Below are positions 18,457 through 27,343 of a stretch of DNA of 64,000 nucleotides, in pieces. The translations under genes were made by a program, and so were the position numbers. How positions within the stretch are numbered: position 1 is the first letter of the stretch; every line of letters begins with the position of its first letter. The notes under the pieces were generated by a model. The model was not told the DNA's origin and searched no databases. It worked only from the letters and a program-made list of their open reading frames with translations. The stretch is from JAHFRG01 sp036522275 (GTDB taxonomy: Bacteria; Pseudomonadota; Gammaproteobacteria; Burkholderiales; JAHFRG01). The stretch is from assembly GCA_036522275.1 (NCBI GenBank), contig DATDGC010000069.1, positions 30,870-94,869 on the forward strand, given 5' to 3'.

Positions 18457-19557
18457 ATGTCATCTTACCGGGCCGATCCTTCCTACCAGCACGGCGCGCC
18501 GACACAAACCGGCATCCTGCTCGTCAATCTCGGCACCCCGGATGCGCCGACCGCGCGGGCATTGCGGCCTTACCTCAAGCAATTCCTGTCCGACCCGCGC
18601 GTGGTGGAAATTCCCCGACCGATTTGGTGGCTGATTTTACACGGCATCATTCTCAACACGCGCCCGAAAAAATCCGCGGCCAAATATGCAAAGATCTGGA
18701 TGGTGGAGGGATCGCCGCTCAAAGTGCACACCGAACGCCAGGTAAATCTGCTGCGTGGCTATCTGGGGGAAAGAATCAAATCACCGCTTAGCATCGAATA
18801 CGCCATGCGCTACGGCAAGCCTTCGATTGTTTCAGTGCTCGCCAGGCTCAAGCATTGCGAGCGTATTCTGGTGCTGCCGCTTTATCCGCAGTATGCCGCC
18901 AGCACCACCGCGAGCAGCTTTGATGCCGTGTTCAAGGAATTGCGACGCATGCGTAACGCGCCGGCGCTGCGTACCGTCAAGCATTATCACGACCACCCGG
19001 GTTATATCGCAGCGCTCGCGCAAAACGTTAACGATTACTGGATGAAAAATGGCCGTCCCGATAAACTCCTCATCAGTTTTCACGGCGTGCCGCGCTACAC
19101 GCTGGACAAAGGCGATCCCTACCATTGCGAATGCCAGAAAACCGGGAGGCTGCTCGCTGAAGCGCTGGGGTGGGATGAGTCGCGCTATCAAGTCTGCTTC
19201 CAATCGCGTTTTGGACGCGCCGAATGGCTGAAACCCTACACCTCTGAAGTGCTGCACAAGCTCGGCAAACAACGTACCGAGCGGGTGGATGTGGTTTGCC
19301 CGGGTTTCGTCAGCGATTGCCTGGAAACGCTGGAAGAAATCGCCATCGAAGGCAAGGCCGCTTTCCTCGGCGCCGGTGGCAAGGAATTTCATTACATCCC
19401 CTGTCTTAACGAGCGCGCCGACTGGATACATGCGCTTTGCGAAATCGCGCTGGAAAATCTGCACGGCTGGGTTTCAGTCAGATACGACACGCAAGCCGCT
19501 CAATTGGCCGGCCGCATGACCCGCGAGCGGGCATATGCTTTGGGCGCCAAAGCCTAA
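18457..19557 (+). CDS. hemH: ferrochelatase
   Basis: Inserts Fe2+ into protoporphyrin IX, the last step of protoheme synthesis. 366 residues. Catalytic His209 in LISFHGVPR, the conserved block FQSRFGRAEWLKPYT, and the acidic cluster CLETLEEIAIE. N-terminal GILLVNLGTPDAP is typical. Only 3 bp separate it from hrcA. Its place beside heat-shock genes is common in this class; grpE downstream has its own sigma-32 promoter. Confidence 0.97.
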   Translation: MSSYRADPSYQHGAPTQTGILLVNLGTPDAPTARALRPYLKQFLSDPRVVEIPRPIWWLILHGIILNTRPKKSAAKYAKIWMVEGSPLKVHTERQVNLLRGYLGERIKSPLSIEYAMRYGKPSIVSVLARLKHCERILVLPLYPQYAASTTASSFDAVFKELRRMRNAPALRTVKHYHDHPGYIAALAQNVNDYWMKNGRPDKLLISFHGVPRYTLDKGDPYHCECQKTGRLLAEALGWDESRYQVCFQSRFGRAEWLKPYTSEVLHKLGKQRTERVDVVCPGFVSDCLETLEEIAIEGKAAFLGAGGKEFHYIPCLNERADWIHALCEIALENLHGWVSVRYDTQAAQLAGRMTRERAYALGAKA

Positions 19558-19574
19558 ATTCTTCTCAGTTTCCC

Positions 19575-19603
19575 CTTGAAATAGCCAAAAGCGGACCCAC
19601 TTA
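19575..19603 (+). promoter_or_regulatory. sigma-32 (heat-shock) promoter upstream of grpE
   Basis: CTTGAAA (19575-19581), 14-bp spacer, CCCACTTA (19596-19603), close to the RpoH consensus CTTGAAA-N13/14-CCCCAT-T. It stands 25 bp before the grpE ATG and would drive grpE-dnaK-dnaJ on heat shock. Confidence 0.7.
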
Positions 19604-19627
19604 AAGTACGTTTAACTGGAGGAAATA

Positions 19628-20185
19628 ATGCAAGATTCGCAGGAACATCCGGCGCCTGAGCTCACCCAGCCGAAGCCGACCGCCGCTGAGCAACCTGCCG
19701 CAGCGCAACACGCCGAAACCGCGCCCAGCATGGAAGAACTGCTCAAGAAAGCCGAGCTCGCCGCGGAAGAGCACCACGATGCGTGGCTGCGGGCCCGCGC
19801 CGAAGCGGATAACATCCGCAAGCGCGCCCAGGTGGAAATCGCCAACGCGCACAAATACGCCATTGAAAGTTTCTCGAGCGCGGTACTGTCTGTGAAAGAC
19901 AGCCTGGAAGCTGCGCTGGCCAGCGAAAATGCTTCCTCAGAAAGCCTTAAAAGCGGCGTGGAATTGACGCTGAAGCTGCTTGCTTCGGTATTCGAAAAAT
20001 TCAACATCTGCGAAATCAGAGCGCTGGGCGAAAAGTTCGACCCGCACCGGCACCAAGCGATCACCACCGTCGAATCAGAGAGTGAACCGAACACGGTCAT
20101 CAGCGTGATGCAAAAAGGCTACACGCTCAACGACCGGGTCATCAGGCCGGCGCTGGTGGTGGTCGGGAAGCCCAAACAAACTTGA
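19628..20185 (+). CDS. grpE: nucleotide exchange factor GrpE
   Basis: Releases ADP from DnaK in the DnaK-DnaJ-GrpE chaperone cycle. 185 residues: disordered Pro/Ala/Glu N-terminus, long dimerising helix (about 38-85, with RARAEADNIRKRAQVEI) and the C-terminal beta domain with FDPHRHQAITTV and KGYTLNDRVIRPALVVV, the family signature. GGAGG ribosome-binding site before ATG 19628. Directly upstream of dnaK. Confidence 0.97.
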   Translation: MQDSQEHPAPELTQPKPTAAEQPAAAQHAETAPSMEELLKKAELAAEEHHDAWLRARAEADNIRKRAQVEIANAHKYAIESFSSAVLSVKDSLEAALASENASSESLKSGVELTLKLLASVFEKFNICEIRALGEKFDPHRHQAITTVESESEPNTVISVMQKGYTLNDRVIRPALVVVGKPKQT

Positions 20186-20245
20186 ATTTCCAGCATAGCA
20201 CCCTGATATAACAAGCAACCGTTAACTTACGTTTAAGGAATCATC

Positions 20246-22171
20246 ATGGCAAAGATCATTGGAATTGACCTGGGAACCACCAATTCGTGCGTTGCCGTCA
20301 TGGAAGGCGGCAAACCCAAGGTCATCGAAAATTCAGAAGGCGCGCGCACCACGCCTTCCATCGTCTCCTACATGAATGACGGGGAAATCTTGTGCGGCGC
20401 GCCGGCCAAGCGCCAGGCGGTGACCAACCCGAAAAACACCTTGTCTGCAGTGAAGCGGCTGATCGGCCGGCGTTTCAGCGAGAAAGAAGTGCAAAAAGAC
20501 ATTGGCCTGATGCCTTACAAAATCATCGAGAACAGCAACGGCGATGCCTGGATCGAAGTGCAGGGGAAGAAGATCTCTCCGCCCGAAGTGTCCGCCCAGG
20601 TATTGATGAAAATGAAAAAGACCGCCGAGGACTATCTCGGCGAGAAGGTAGAGGAAGCGGTCATCACTACGCCGGCCTATTTCAACGATTCGCAGCGCCA
20701 GGCGACCAAGGATGCCGGGCGCATCGCCGGACTGGAAGTCAAGCGCATTATCAACGAGCCGACCGCGGCGGCGCTCGCTTTCGGCCTGGACAAAAAGGAA
20801 GGCGACCGCAAGATTGCGGTCTACGACCTGGGCGGCGGCACTTTCGACATTTCCATCATCGAGATCGCCGTAGTCGAGGGCGAGCACCAGTTTGAGGTGC
20901 TGTCCACCAACGGCGACACCTTCCTCGGCGGTGAGGATTTCGACCAGCGGCTGATTGATTATCTGGCGGACGAATTCAAGAAAGAGCAAGGCATTGATCT
21001 GCGCAACGATGTGCTGGCTTTGCAACGCCTCAAGGAAGCGGCGGAAAAAGCCAAGATTGAGCTCTCCAGCACGCAACAGACCGAAGTCAATCTGCCGTAC
21101 ATCACGGCGGATGCACGCGGGCCGAAGCACCTCAATATCAAAATCACCCGCGCCAAATTCGAGAGCCTGGTTGAAGAACTGATCGAGCGCACCGTGGAGC
21201 CGTGCAAGATCGCGATCAAGGACGCCGGCGTGAAACTCTCCGACATCGAAGACGTGATCCTGGTCGGCGGCCAGACGCGCACGCCCAAGGTACAGGAAAA
21301 AGTGAAAGAGATTTTCGGCAAAGAGCCGCGCAAGGACGTCAACCCGGATGAAGCGGTGGCGGTCGGCGCAGCTATCCAGGCCGGCGTGCTGCAGGGCGAA
21401 GTCAAAGACGTGCTGCTGCTCGATGTCACGCCGCTTTCTCTCGGCATCGAGACCCTGGGCGGAGTAATGACCAAGCTCATCCAGAAAAACACCACCATTC
21501 CGACCAAGGCGCAACAGGTGTTCTCCACTGCCGATGACAATCAGACCGCGGTGACCATCCACGTGCTGCAGGGCGAGCGCAATATGGCCTCAGGCAACAA
21601 GAGCCTCGGTCAGTTTAATCTGACCGACATTCCGCCCGCGCCGCGTGGGCTTCCGCAGATCGAAGTCACTTTCGACATAGACGCCAACGGCATTTTGCAC
21701 GTTTCGGCCAAGGACAAGGCGACCGGCAAGGAAAACAAGATCACCATCAAGGCGAGTTCCGGCCTGAAGGAAGAAGAAATACAGCGCATGGTCAAGGACG
21801 CCGAAGCGCACGCAGAAGAAGACCGCGAGGCGCTGGAACTGGTGAATGCGCGCAACCAGTGCGATGCTCTTATCCATTCAGTGAAAAAATCGCTGAAGGA
21901 TTATGGCGAAAAACTCACGGCCGACGACAAGACCAAGATCGAGTCTGCGCTGAAAGATGCTGAAGCCGCTCTCAAGAGCGACGACAAGGCCAAGATCGAT
22001 GCCAAGAGCCAGGCATTGGCCGAGGCTTCTCACAAGCTGGCGGAGCAAATCTACGCCCAGACTCAGGCGCAGCAGGCGCAAGCTGGCGCAGCCCCTGGCG
22101 ACAGCGGCAAAAAATCGGATGACAGCAACGTAGTGGATGCCGAATTCGAGGAAGTGAAAGACAAGAAGTAA
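20246..22171 (+). CDS. dnaK: molecular chaperone DnaK (Hsp70)
   Basis: ATP-dependent chaperone. 641 residues. N-terminal ATPase domain beginning IGIDLGTTNSCVAVMEGG, with YDLGGGTFDIS and VILVGGQTRTP phosphate and adenosine motifs; linker VLLLDVTPLSLGIET; substrate domain; and an Ala/Gln-rich lid ending EFEEVKDKK. TAAGGA-type ribosome-binding site before ATG 20246. It follows grpE by 60 bp and precedes dnaJ; the dnaK-dnaJ spacer holds a hairpin repeat. Confidence 0.99.
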   Translation: MAKIIGIDLGTTNSCVAVMEGGKPKVIENSEGARTTPSIVSYMNDGEILCGAPAKRQAVTNPKNTLSAVKRLIGRRFSEKEVQKDIGLMPYKIIENSNGDAWIEVQGKKISPPEVSAQVLMKMKKTAEDYLGEKVEEAVITTPAYFNDSQRQATKDAGRIAGLEVKRIINEPTAAALAFGLDKKEGDRKIAVYDLGGGTFDISIIEIAVVEGEHQFEVLSTNGDTFLGGEDFDQRLIDYLADEFKKEQGIDLRNDVLALQRLKEAAEKAKIELSSTQQTEVNLPYITADARGPKHLNIKITRAKFESLVEELIERTVEPCKIAIKDAGVKLSDIEDVILVGGQTRTPKVQEKVKEIFGKEPRKDVNPDEAVAVGAAIQAGVLQGEVKDVLLLDVTPLSLGIETLGGVMTKLIQKNTTIPTKAQQVFSTADDNQTAVTIHVLQGERNMASGNKSLGQFNLTDIPPAPRGLPQIEVTFDIDANGILHVSAKDKATGKENKITIKASSGLKEEEIQRMVKDAEAHAEEDREALELVNARNQCDALIHSVKKSLKDYGEKLTADDKTKIESALKDAEAALKSDDKAKIDAKSQALAEASHKLAEQIYAQTQAQQAQAGAAPGDSGKKSDDSNVVDAEFEEVKDKK

Positions 22172-22182
22172 AAACGCTAATC

Positions 22183-22247
22183 TCAGAGGCACAGAGATAT
22201 AGAGGGAGCAAAATGTTTGCTCTGCCGATACTCTGTGCCTCCGTGTC
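22183..22247. repeat. hairpin repeat in the dnaK-dnaJ spacer
   Basis: Outer arms CAGAGGCACAGAG and CTCTGTGCCTCCGTG pair imperfectly; inside, GAGCAAA and TTTGCTC form a second perfect 7-bp stem. The outer arm CACAGAGGCAC is also present at about 44492 between leuB and leuD. This is a dispersed palindromic repeat, not coding, which may modulate dnaJ expression by folding in the message. Confidence 0.7.
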
Positions 22248-22264
22248 TTTGTAGTGATATTTTT

Positions 22265-23374
22265 ATGCCGAAAAAAGACTACTACGAAATACTCGGCGTC
22301 AACCGCGATGCCCCGGACCAGGAAATCAAGAAAGCTTATCGCAAGCTGGCGATGAAGTATCATCCGGACCGCAATCCGGATAACCCCAAGGCCGAGGAGC
22401 AGTTCAAGGAAGCCAAGCAGGCGTACGAGACCCTCACCGATCCCGAGAAACGCGCGGCCTATGATCAATTCGGTCATGCCGGGGTTGATCAGCAAGCGGG
22501 CATGGCCGGAGCAGGCGGCGGCTTTGCCGATGCCTTCAGCGATATTTTCAGCGATATCTTCGGCGACGTACGCGGCCGCTCCGGCGTCTACCGCGGCGCC
22601 GATCTGCGCTACAACCTGGAAATTTCGCTGGAAGAAGCAGCGCGCGGCAGCGAAACCCGCATCCGCATTCCCACCATGGCGGAATGCGAAACCTGCCACG
22701 GCTCCGGCGCCAAACCCGGCACCAAGCCGGTCACCTGCTCTACCTGCGGCGGCCACGGCCAAGTGCGCATGCAACAGGGCTTCTTCTCGATCCAGCAAAC
22801 CTGCCCGAAGTGCCACGGCAGCGGCAAGGTCATTCAAGAGCCGTGCGTGACATGCCACGGCGCAGGCCGCCTCAAGCAGCATAAGACACTGTCGGTCAAG
22901 ATACCGACGGGAATAGACGATGGCGACCGTGTCCGTTTGAGCAGCGAAGGCGAGGCCGGGGTCAACGGCGGGCCGCCGGGCGATTTATATGTGGTGATCC
23001 ACATCAGGCCGCACCAGGTGTTTACCCGTGATCACAGCGATCTGCACTGCGAAATGCCGATCAGCTTTACCGCAGCTGCGCTCGGCGGGGAAATCGAAAT
23101 TCCCACACTGGATGGCTACGCCAAGCTCAGGATTCCCGCCGAGACGCAAAGCGGCAAGGTATTCCGCTTGCGCGGCAAAGGCATCAAAGGCGTGCGCAGC
23201 TCATCCTACGGCGATCTGCTGTGCCACGTGGTGGTGGAAACACCGGTCAGTCTCACCCCGCGCCAGCGCGAGTTGCTGATGGAGCTGGAAACCATCAACC
23301 AGCGCGACGGCTCGCGCCACAACCCGCGCGCAAAGTCGTGGATGGATAAAGTCAAGGAGTTTTTCGCGCAGTAA
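22265..23374 (+). CDS. dnaJ: chaperone protein DnaJ (Hsp40)
   Basis: Co-chaperone that stimulates DnaK ATPase. 369 residues: J domain 1-70 with the HPD tripeptide in YHPDRNPDN, Gly/Phe-rich linker, four CxxCxGxG zinc repeats (CETCHGSG, CSTCGGHG, CPKCHGSG, CVTCHGAG) and the C-terminal substrate domain. ATG 22265 gives MPKKDYYEILGVNRDA; the 16 codons upstream belong to the hairpin repeat and are not part of the protein. A strong terminator follows at 23400. Confidence 0.98.
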   Translation: MPKKDYYEILGVNRDAPDQEIKKAYRKLAMKYHPDRNPDNPKAEEQFKEAKQAYETLTDPEKRAAYDQFGHAGVDQQAGMAGAGGGFADAFSDIFSDIFGDVRGRSGVYRGADLRYNLEISLEEAARGSETRIRIPTMAECETCHGSGAKPGTKPVTCSTCGGHGQVRMQQGFFSIQQTCPKCHGSGKVIQEPCVTCHGAGRLKQHKTLSVKIPTGIDDGDRVRLSSEGEAGVNGGPPGDLYVVIHIRPHQVFTRDHSDLHCEMPISFTAAALGGEIEIPTLDGYAKLRIPAETQSGKVFRLRGKGIKGVRSSSYGDLLCHVVVETPVSLTPRQRELLMELETINQRDGSRHNPRAKSWMDKVKEFFAQ

Positions 23375-23399
23375 GCAAATTTGATCAAACGGTAAACTG

Positions 23400-23426
23400 T
23401 GGGGCGGACAACCGCCCCATTTTTTT
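23400..23426 (+). terminator. intrinsic terminator after dnaJ
   Basis: TGGGGCGG, loop ACAA, CCGCCCCA, then seven T. It closes the hrcA-hemH-grpE-dnaK-dnaJ run. Confidence 0.92.
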
Positions 23427-23482
23427 GCGGCGCCCCGCCGTTACGAGGAAGCGGCGCCGATTTCAACGCGGGCTTGCTGCGC

Positions 23483-24871
23483 TCAGGCGCGCCGCCAAAC
23501 TGTTCCATGCGGCATGTCTTCAAGAACGATTCCAGCCTTCAGCAACTCGTCGCGAATGCGGTCGGATTCGGCGAAGTTGTTCGCCTTGCGCGCGGCAGCA
23601 CGCGAAGCAATGAGTTCTTCGATGCGCGCTGGATTCAGGGCCGCGCGCGCGCCGGCTTCGTCCGTGCCCGGTACTGATTGCAGGTAAACTTGAGGCTCGC
23701 GCTGTAATAAGCCCAGAACTCCCGCAAGCGCCTTGAGCAAGCCCGCTTCACCCGGCGATGCAGATTTGTTTACTTCGTTCGCCAGATCAAACAGCGCCGC
23801 AAATGCTTCAGGCGTGTTGAAGTCATCATCCATTGCTTCCTTGAAACGCATCGCGTAGGGTTCCTGCCAATTTATCTTCACCTTTGCTGCATCAACCCCT
23901 TTTAACGCGGTATAAAGCCTGGTCAACGCGTGCCGCGCGTCGTCGATGTGCTGGTCGGAATAACTCAAAGGGCTGCGGTAATGCGTGCGCAGGATGAAAA
24001 AGCGCACCACCTCCGGGTCGTATTTTTTCAGTATCTCGCGCACAGTGAAAAAATTGCCGAGTGACTTGGACATTTTTTGCTCATCCACTCGCACGAAACC
24101 GTTGTGCATCCAGTAATTGACAAAGGTGTGGCCGTTGGCGCCTTCGGATTGGGCAATTTCGTTTTCGTGGTGGGGAAACTGCAAATCCTGCCCGCCGCCG
24201 TGAATATCAAAGTGGCTGCCAAGATGGCGCTCGCTCATCACCGAGCACTCGATATGCCAGCCGGGGCGTCCTTTGCCCCACGGTGAATCCCATTCGGGCT
24301 CGCCGGGCTTGGCCGCTTTCCACAGAACGAAATCCAGCGGGTCGTGTTTATCCGTACTGATTTCCACGCGCTCCCCCGCGCGCAAGTCATCCAGCGATTT
24401 GCCTGAGAGCTTGCCGTAACCGGGAAACTTGTGCACGGCATAATACACATCGCCATTGGCGGCGCGGTAAGCAAGACCCTTGTCCATGAGTTTTTCGATC
24501 ATCCGCACCATGTCGGGAACATAAGCGGTGGCGCGCGGCTCGGACACCGGCTTCTCCACCCCCAATGCGGCGGCATCTTCGTGCATGGCCTGAGTGAAGC
24601 GCGCGGTGAGCGCGGTGACTGGCTCGCTATTTTCGGCGGCGCGCTTGATAATTTTGTCGTCAATGTCAGTGATGTTGCGCACATAATTCACCGCATACCC
24701 CGACGCCCTGAACCAGCGCTGCACCATGTCGAACACCATCAGCACACGCGCATGCCCGAGGTGGCAGTAGTCGTAGACCGTCATGCCGCAGATGTACATG
24801 CTCACCTTGCCGGGGTTGATTGCTACGAACGGCTGCTTTTCGCGGGTCAGGGTGTTGTAGATTTTGAGCAT
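23483..24871 (-). CDS. cysS: cysteinyl-tRNA synthetase
   Basis: Class I synthetase charging tRNA-Cys. 462 residues. HIGH-type motif HLGH in YDYCHLGHARVLMVFD (about 36-39), KMSKS in EQKMSKSLGNFF, and the zinc-site residues Cys in YICGMTVYD and in HIECSVMS. The C-terminus SDRIRDELLKAGIVLED is typical. Start ATG 24871 gives MLKIYNTLTREKQPF. It stands alone on the minus strand, convergent with dnaJ and divergent from the TPR gene. Confidence 0.97.
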   Translation of the reverse strand: MLKIYNTLTREKQPFVAINPGKVSMYICGMTVYDYCHLGHARVLMVFDMVQRWFRASGYAVNYVRNITDIDDKIIKRAAENSEPVTALTARFTQAMHEDAAALGVEKPVSEPRATAYVPDMVRMIEKLMDKGLAYRAANGDVYYAVHKFPGYGKLSGKSLDDLRAGERVEISTDKHDPLDFVLWKAAKPGEPEWDSPWGKGRPGWHIECSVMSERHLGSHFDIHGGGQDLQFPHHENEIAQSEGANGHTFVNYWMHNGFVRVDEQKMSKSLGNFFTVREILKKYDPEVVRFFILRTHYRSPLSYSDQHIDDARHALTRLYTALKGVDAAKVKINWQEPYAMRFKEAMDDDFNTPEAFAALFDLANEVNKSASPGEAGLLKALAGVLGLLQREPQVYLQSVPGTDEAGARAALNPARIEELIASRAAARKANNFAESDRIRDELLKAGIVLEDMPHGTVWRRA

Positions 24872-25025
24872 GGCTTCCGGGAAGAGATGTGAGCAAGATC
24901 ATCAGCTGGTGTAACGGGCCGCAAAATAGGCTTGTCCAGCAGGCATCAGAGGATAATTGTGATTTAAGCGGGCTTCTTGGTAGAATCAGCTTATTTTGAA
25001 TTTAAAGGCGAAAAAGTATACCACA

Positions 25026-26027
25026 ATGAAAAAACCCAACATTGCGGCTTTGCTCTTGTTGCTGGCACTGGCGATGTTCGGCCTGTGGGCGGCGGCTGAC
25101 GAATTGCAGGACGCCAACGCGCTGTTCAAGCAAGGCAATCAGGCGCAAGCGCTGGATAAGGTGAACAGCTATCTCGCCAGTCACCCCAAGGATGCCAAGG
25201 CGCGCTTCCTGCAAGGCCTGATTTTCACCGAGCAAAACAAGACTGCGGAAGCGATCAAGGTATTCACCTTGCTCACCGAGGATTATCCCGAACTGCCGGA
25301 GCCGTACAACAATTTGGCGGTGCTGTATGCCGCACAGGGCCAATACGACAAGGCCAGAAACGCGCTGGAAACCGCGATACGCACGCATCCCAGTTACGCC
25401 ACCGCCCACGAAAACCTCGGCGATATCTACGCCAAGCTGGCAACACAGGCGTATGACAAAGCCCTGCAGTTCGACAAAACCAATACCACTGCGCAAACCA
25501 AGCTGGAACTCATCAAGGAGCTGTTTCCTAGCAGCCCGCGGGCGGCAAAGGTAACCGCCAAAACCGATACCGCGAAAACCGACACAGTAGCCGCAGTCAC
25601 TCCATCAACTCCAGAGCCGCAACAAGTAAAAACGGATAATGCAGCCAAGGAGAATCAGCCGGTCGCCACAGCCGCTGCAGGCGACGATACCCAAGATGTA
25701 CTCAAAACCGTCAATGATTGGGCCAAGGCTTGGTCGAAAGGTGATGTTGCTGCCTATCTCGCCTTCTATGCACAGGACTTCAAAACACCCAACGGGGAAA
25801 GCCGCGAGGCTTGGGAAAAATCCCGCAAAGAACGCATCTCCAAGTCCATGTCCATACAGGTTACAGTCTTAGACCCTAAAGTCACGCTCACTGACGCAAC
25901 GCACGCCAAGGCCGGCTTCAAGCAGGATTATCTCTCCAAAACCTTGAAAAGCACGACAGCAAAAAACCTGCTTCTGGTCAAATCAGGTGACAAGTGGTTA
26001 ATTCAAAGAGAACAGGCAGGCCATTGA
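25026..26027 (+). CDS. exported TPR protein with C-terminal NTF2-like domain
   Basis: 333 residues. Signal peptide (MKKPNIAALL, then a hydrophobic stretch to about 24). Residues 25-155 hold about three tetratricopeptide repeats (for example PEPYNNLAVLYAAQGQYDKA). A Thr/Lys/Ala linker (165-220) leads to an NTF2/SnoaL-like domain (223-330; VNDWAKAWSKGDVAAYLAFY and GFKQDYLSK). No catalytic function is evident; TPR parts bind protein partners in the periplasm. The TTG at 24996 is an alternative start, but ATG 25026 gives the better signal peptide. The neighbour downstream ends in a related NTF2-like domain and starts 41 bp later, so they probably act together. Confidence 0.75.
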   Translation: MKKPNIAALLLLLALAMFGLWAAADELQDANALFKQGNQAQALDKVNSYLASHPKDAKARFLQGLIFTEQNKTAEAIKVFTLLTEDYPELPEPYNNLAVLYAAQGQYDKARNALETAIRTHPSYATAHENLGDIYAKLATQAYDKALQFDKTNTTAQTKLELIKELFPSSPRAAKVTAKTDTAKTDTVAAVTPSTPEPQQVKTDNAAKENQPVATAAAGDDTQDVLKTVNDWAKAWSKGDVAAYLAFYAQDFKTPNGESREAWEKSRKERISKSMSIQVTVLDPKVTLTDATHAKAGFKQDYLSKTLKSTTAKNLLLVKSGDKWLIQREQAGH

Positions 26028-26068
26028 AACATCCAGGGCACAATGCTCCCCGCTCTCTTAAGCGGCAT

Positions 26069-27277
26069 ATGATGCATAAGCTCGCCTATGGCGCTGCGCT
26101 TGGATTAACCCTGGGCCTCGCGGGCAGCGCCTCTTCCATGAATGACCAGGCCCTGCAAGCGGCAGTTGCGCACGCGCCGCAAGAACCTGAAGCGCTGTTG
26201 GTCAACAGTCTGCTGGAAATCAGCCGCAACCGGCTGGATATGGCGATGGTTGAAATCGATAACGCGATCAAAGCCAATCCCAATTTCAGGCTGGCGCACT
26301 TAATCAAGGGCGATTTGCTGCTCGCGCACACCCGCCCCATCAACACCATCGGCGACGCGCCGAATGCCCCGCGCCAGCGCATCGTGGAGTTGCGCGAGGA
26401 AGCCAAGGCCCGTTTGCAGCGTCGCAGCCAGAATCCGCCGCTTGACTACATACCGAAATATCTGCTGCAAATGCATCCCGGGCAGCATTACGCCATCGTC
26501 GTAGATATCTCGCTCTCCACTTTGTACCTGTATCAGAACTTGGACGGGGAGCCGCGTTATGTAACCGATTACTACATCAGCAGCGGGAAGAACGGCGTGG
26601 AAAAACTGAAAGAGGGCGACCAAAGAACGCCGCTCGGAGTGTATTTTGTCACGGCAACCCTTCCCAAATCGCAGCTTTCCGATTTCTACGGTGCGGGCGC
26701 CTATCCCATCAGCTACCCCAACGAATGGGACCGCCAGCACGGCCGCAACGGCCACGGCATCTGGCTGCACGGCACACCCAGCGACACCTACAGCAGGCCG
26801 CCGCGCTCAAGTAATGGCTGCGTGGTGCTCACCAACCAGGACCTCACCACGCTCAGCAAGACTCTGCAAATCGGTTTGACCCCGGTCATCATCAGCGAAC
26901 ATGTGGAATGGATGAGTCCCGAAAATTGGCACGCGCAACGCAACGCGCTGGTAAGCCAAATCGAAAACTGGCGGCGTGACTGGGAAAACCGCGATACCGA
27001 CGCGTATTTGCGCCACTACGCTAAAAACTTTAACGCCAACGGCCATACCCTGGGCCAGTGGGCAAAGCAAAAACGCCGGGTGAATGCCGCCAAAACCTGG
27101 ATTAAGGTTGACGTGTCCAATGTCAGCATGTTTCTTTATCCAGGCTATGAAAACCTTGCGGTGGTCAACTTTGACCAGGATTATTCCAGCAGCAACCTCT
27201 CCACCCAGATGAAAAAACGGCAATACTGGATCAAGGAAAATAACCACTGGAAGATTATTTACGAAGACGCGGCATAA
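26069..27277 (+). CDS. L,D-transpeptidase (YkuD) with C-terminal NTF2-like domain
   Basis: 402 residues, exported (N-terminal hydrophobic segment MMHKLAYGAALGLTLGLAG). The N-terminal helical part (30-120) resembles a TPR-like stalk. The YkuD domain (about 140-275) has catalytic His234 in IWLHGTP and Cys251 in SSNGCVVL, the signature of L,D-transpeptidases that crosslink peptidoglycan or attach lipoproteins to it. Residues 290-402 form an NTF2-like domain (YLRHYAKNF, VVNFDQDYSS) like that of the preceding protein. Two adjacent ATGs (26069, 26072) are possible. The preceding gene ends 41 bp upstream. Confidence 0.85.
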   Translation: MMHKLAYGAALGLTLGLAGSASSMNDQALQAAVAHAPQEPEALLVNSLLEISRNRLDMAMVEIDNAIKANPNFRLAHLIKGDLLLAHTRPINTIGDAPNAPRQRIVELREEAKARLQRRSQNPPLDYIPKYLLQMHPGQHYAIVVDISLSTLYLYQNLDGEPRYVTDYYISSGKNGVEKLKEGDQRTPLGVYFVTATLPKSQLSDFYGAGAYPISYPNEWDRQHGRNGHGIWLHGTPSDTYSRPPRSSNGCVVLTNQDLTTLSKTLQIGLTPVIISEHVEWMSPENWHAQRNALVSQIENWRRDWENRDTDAYLRHYAKNFNANGHTLGQWAKQKRRVNAAKTWIKVDVSNVSMFLYPGYENLAVVNFDQDYSSSNLSTQMKKRQYWIKENNHWKIIYEDAA

Positions 27278-27343
27278 AACCAGGGCTCAACCGGTTTAAT
27301 TCACATGCTGCAGCCTTGACCCACAATGCCGGAAGGACACAAA

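Noticed and set aside
20333..21562. 409-codon minus-strand frame opposite dnaK
   Set aside because: Antisense shadow caused by the strong codon bias of dnaK; no start signals, no family.
24996..25025. TTG start adding ten residues to the TPR protein
   Set aside because: Would place a charged decapeptide before a normal signal peptide; ATG 25026 is simpler.
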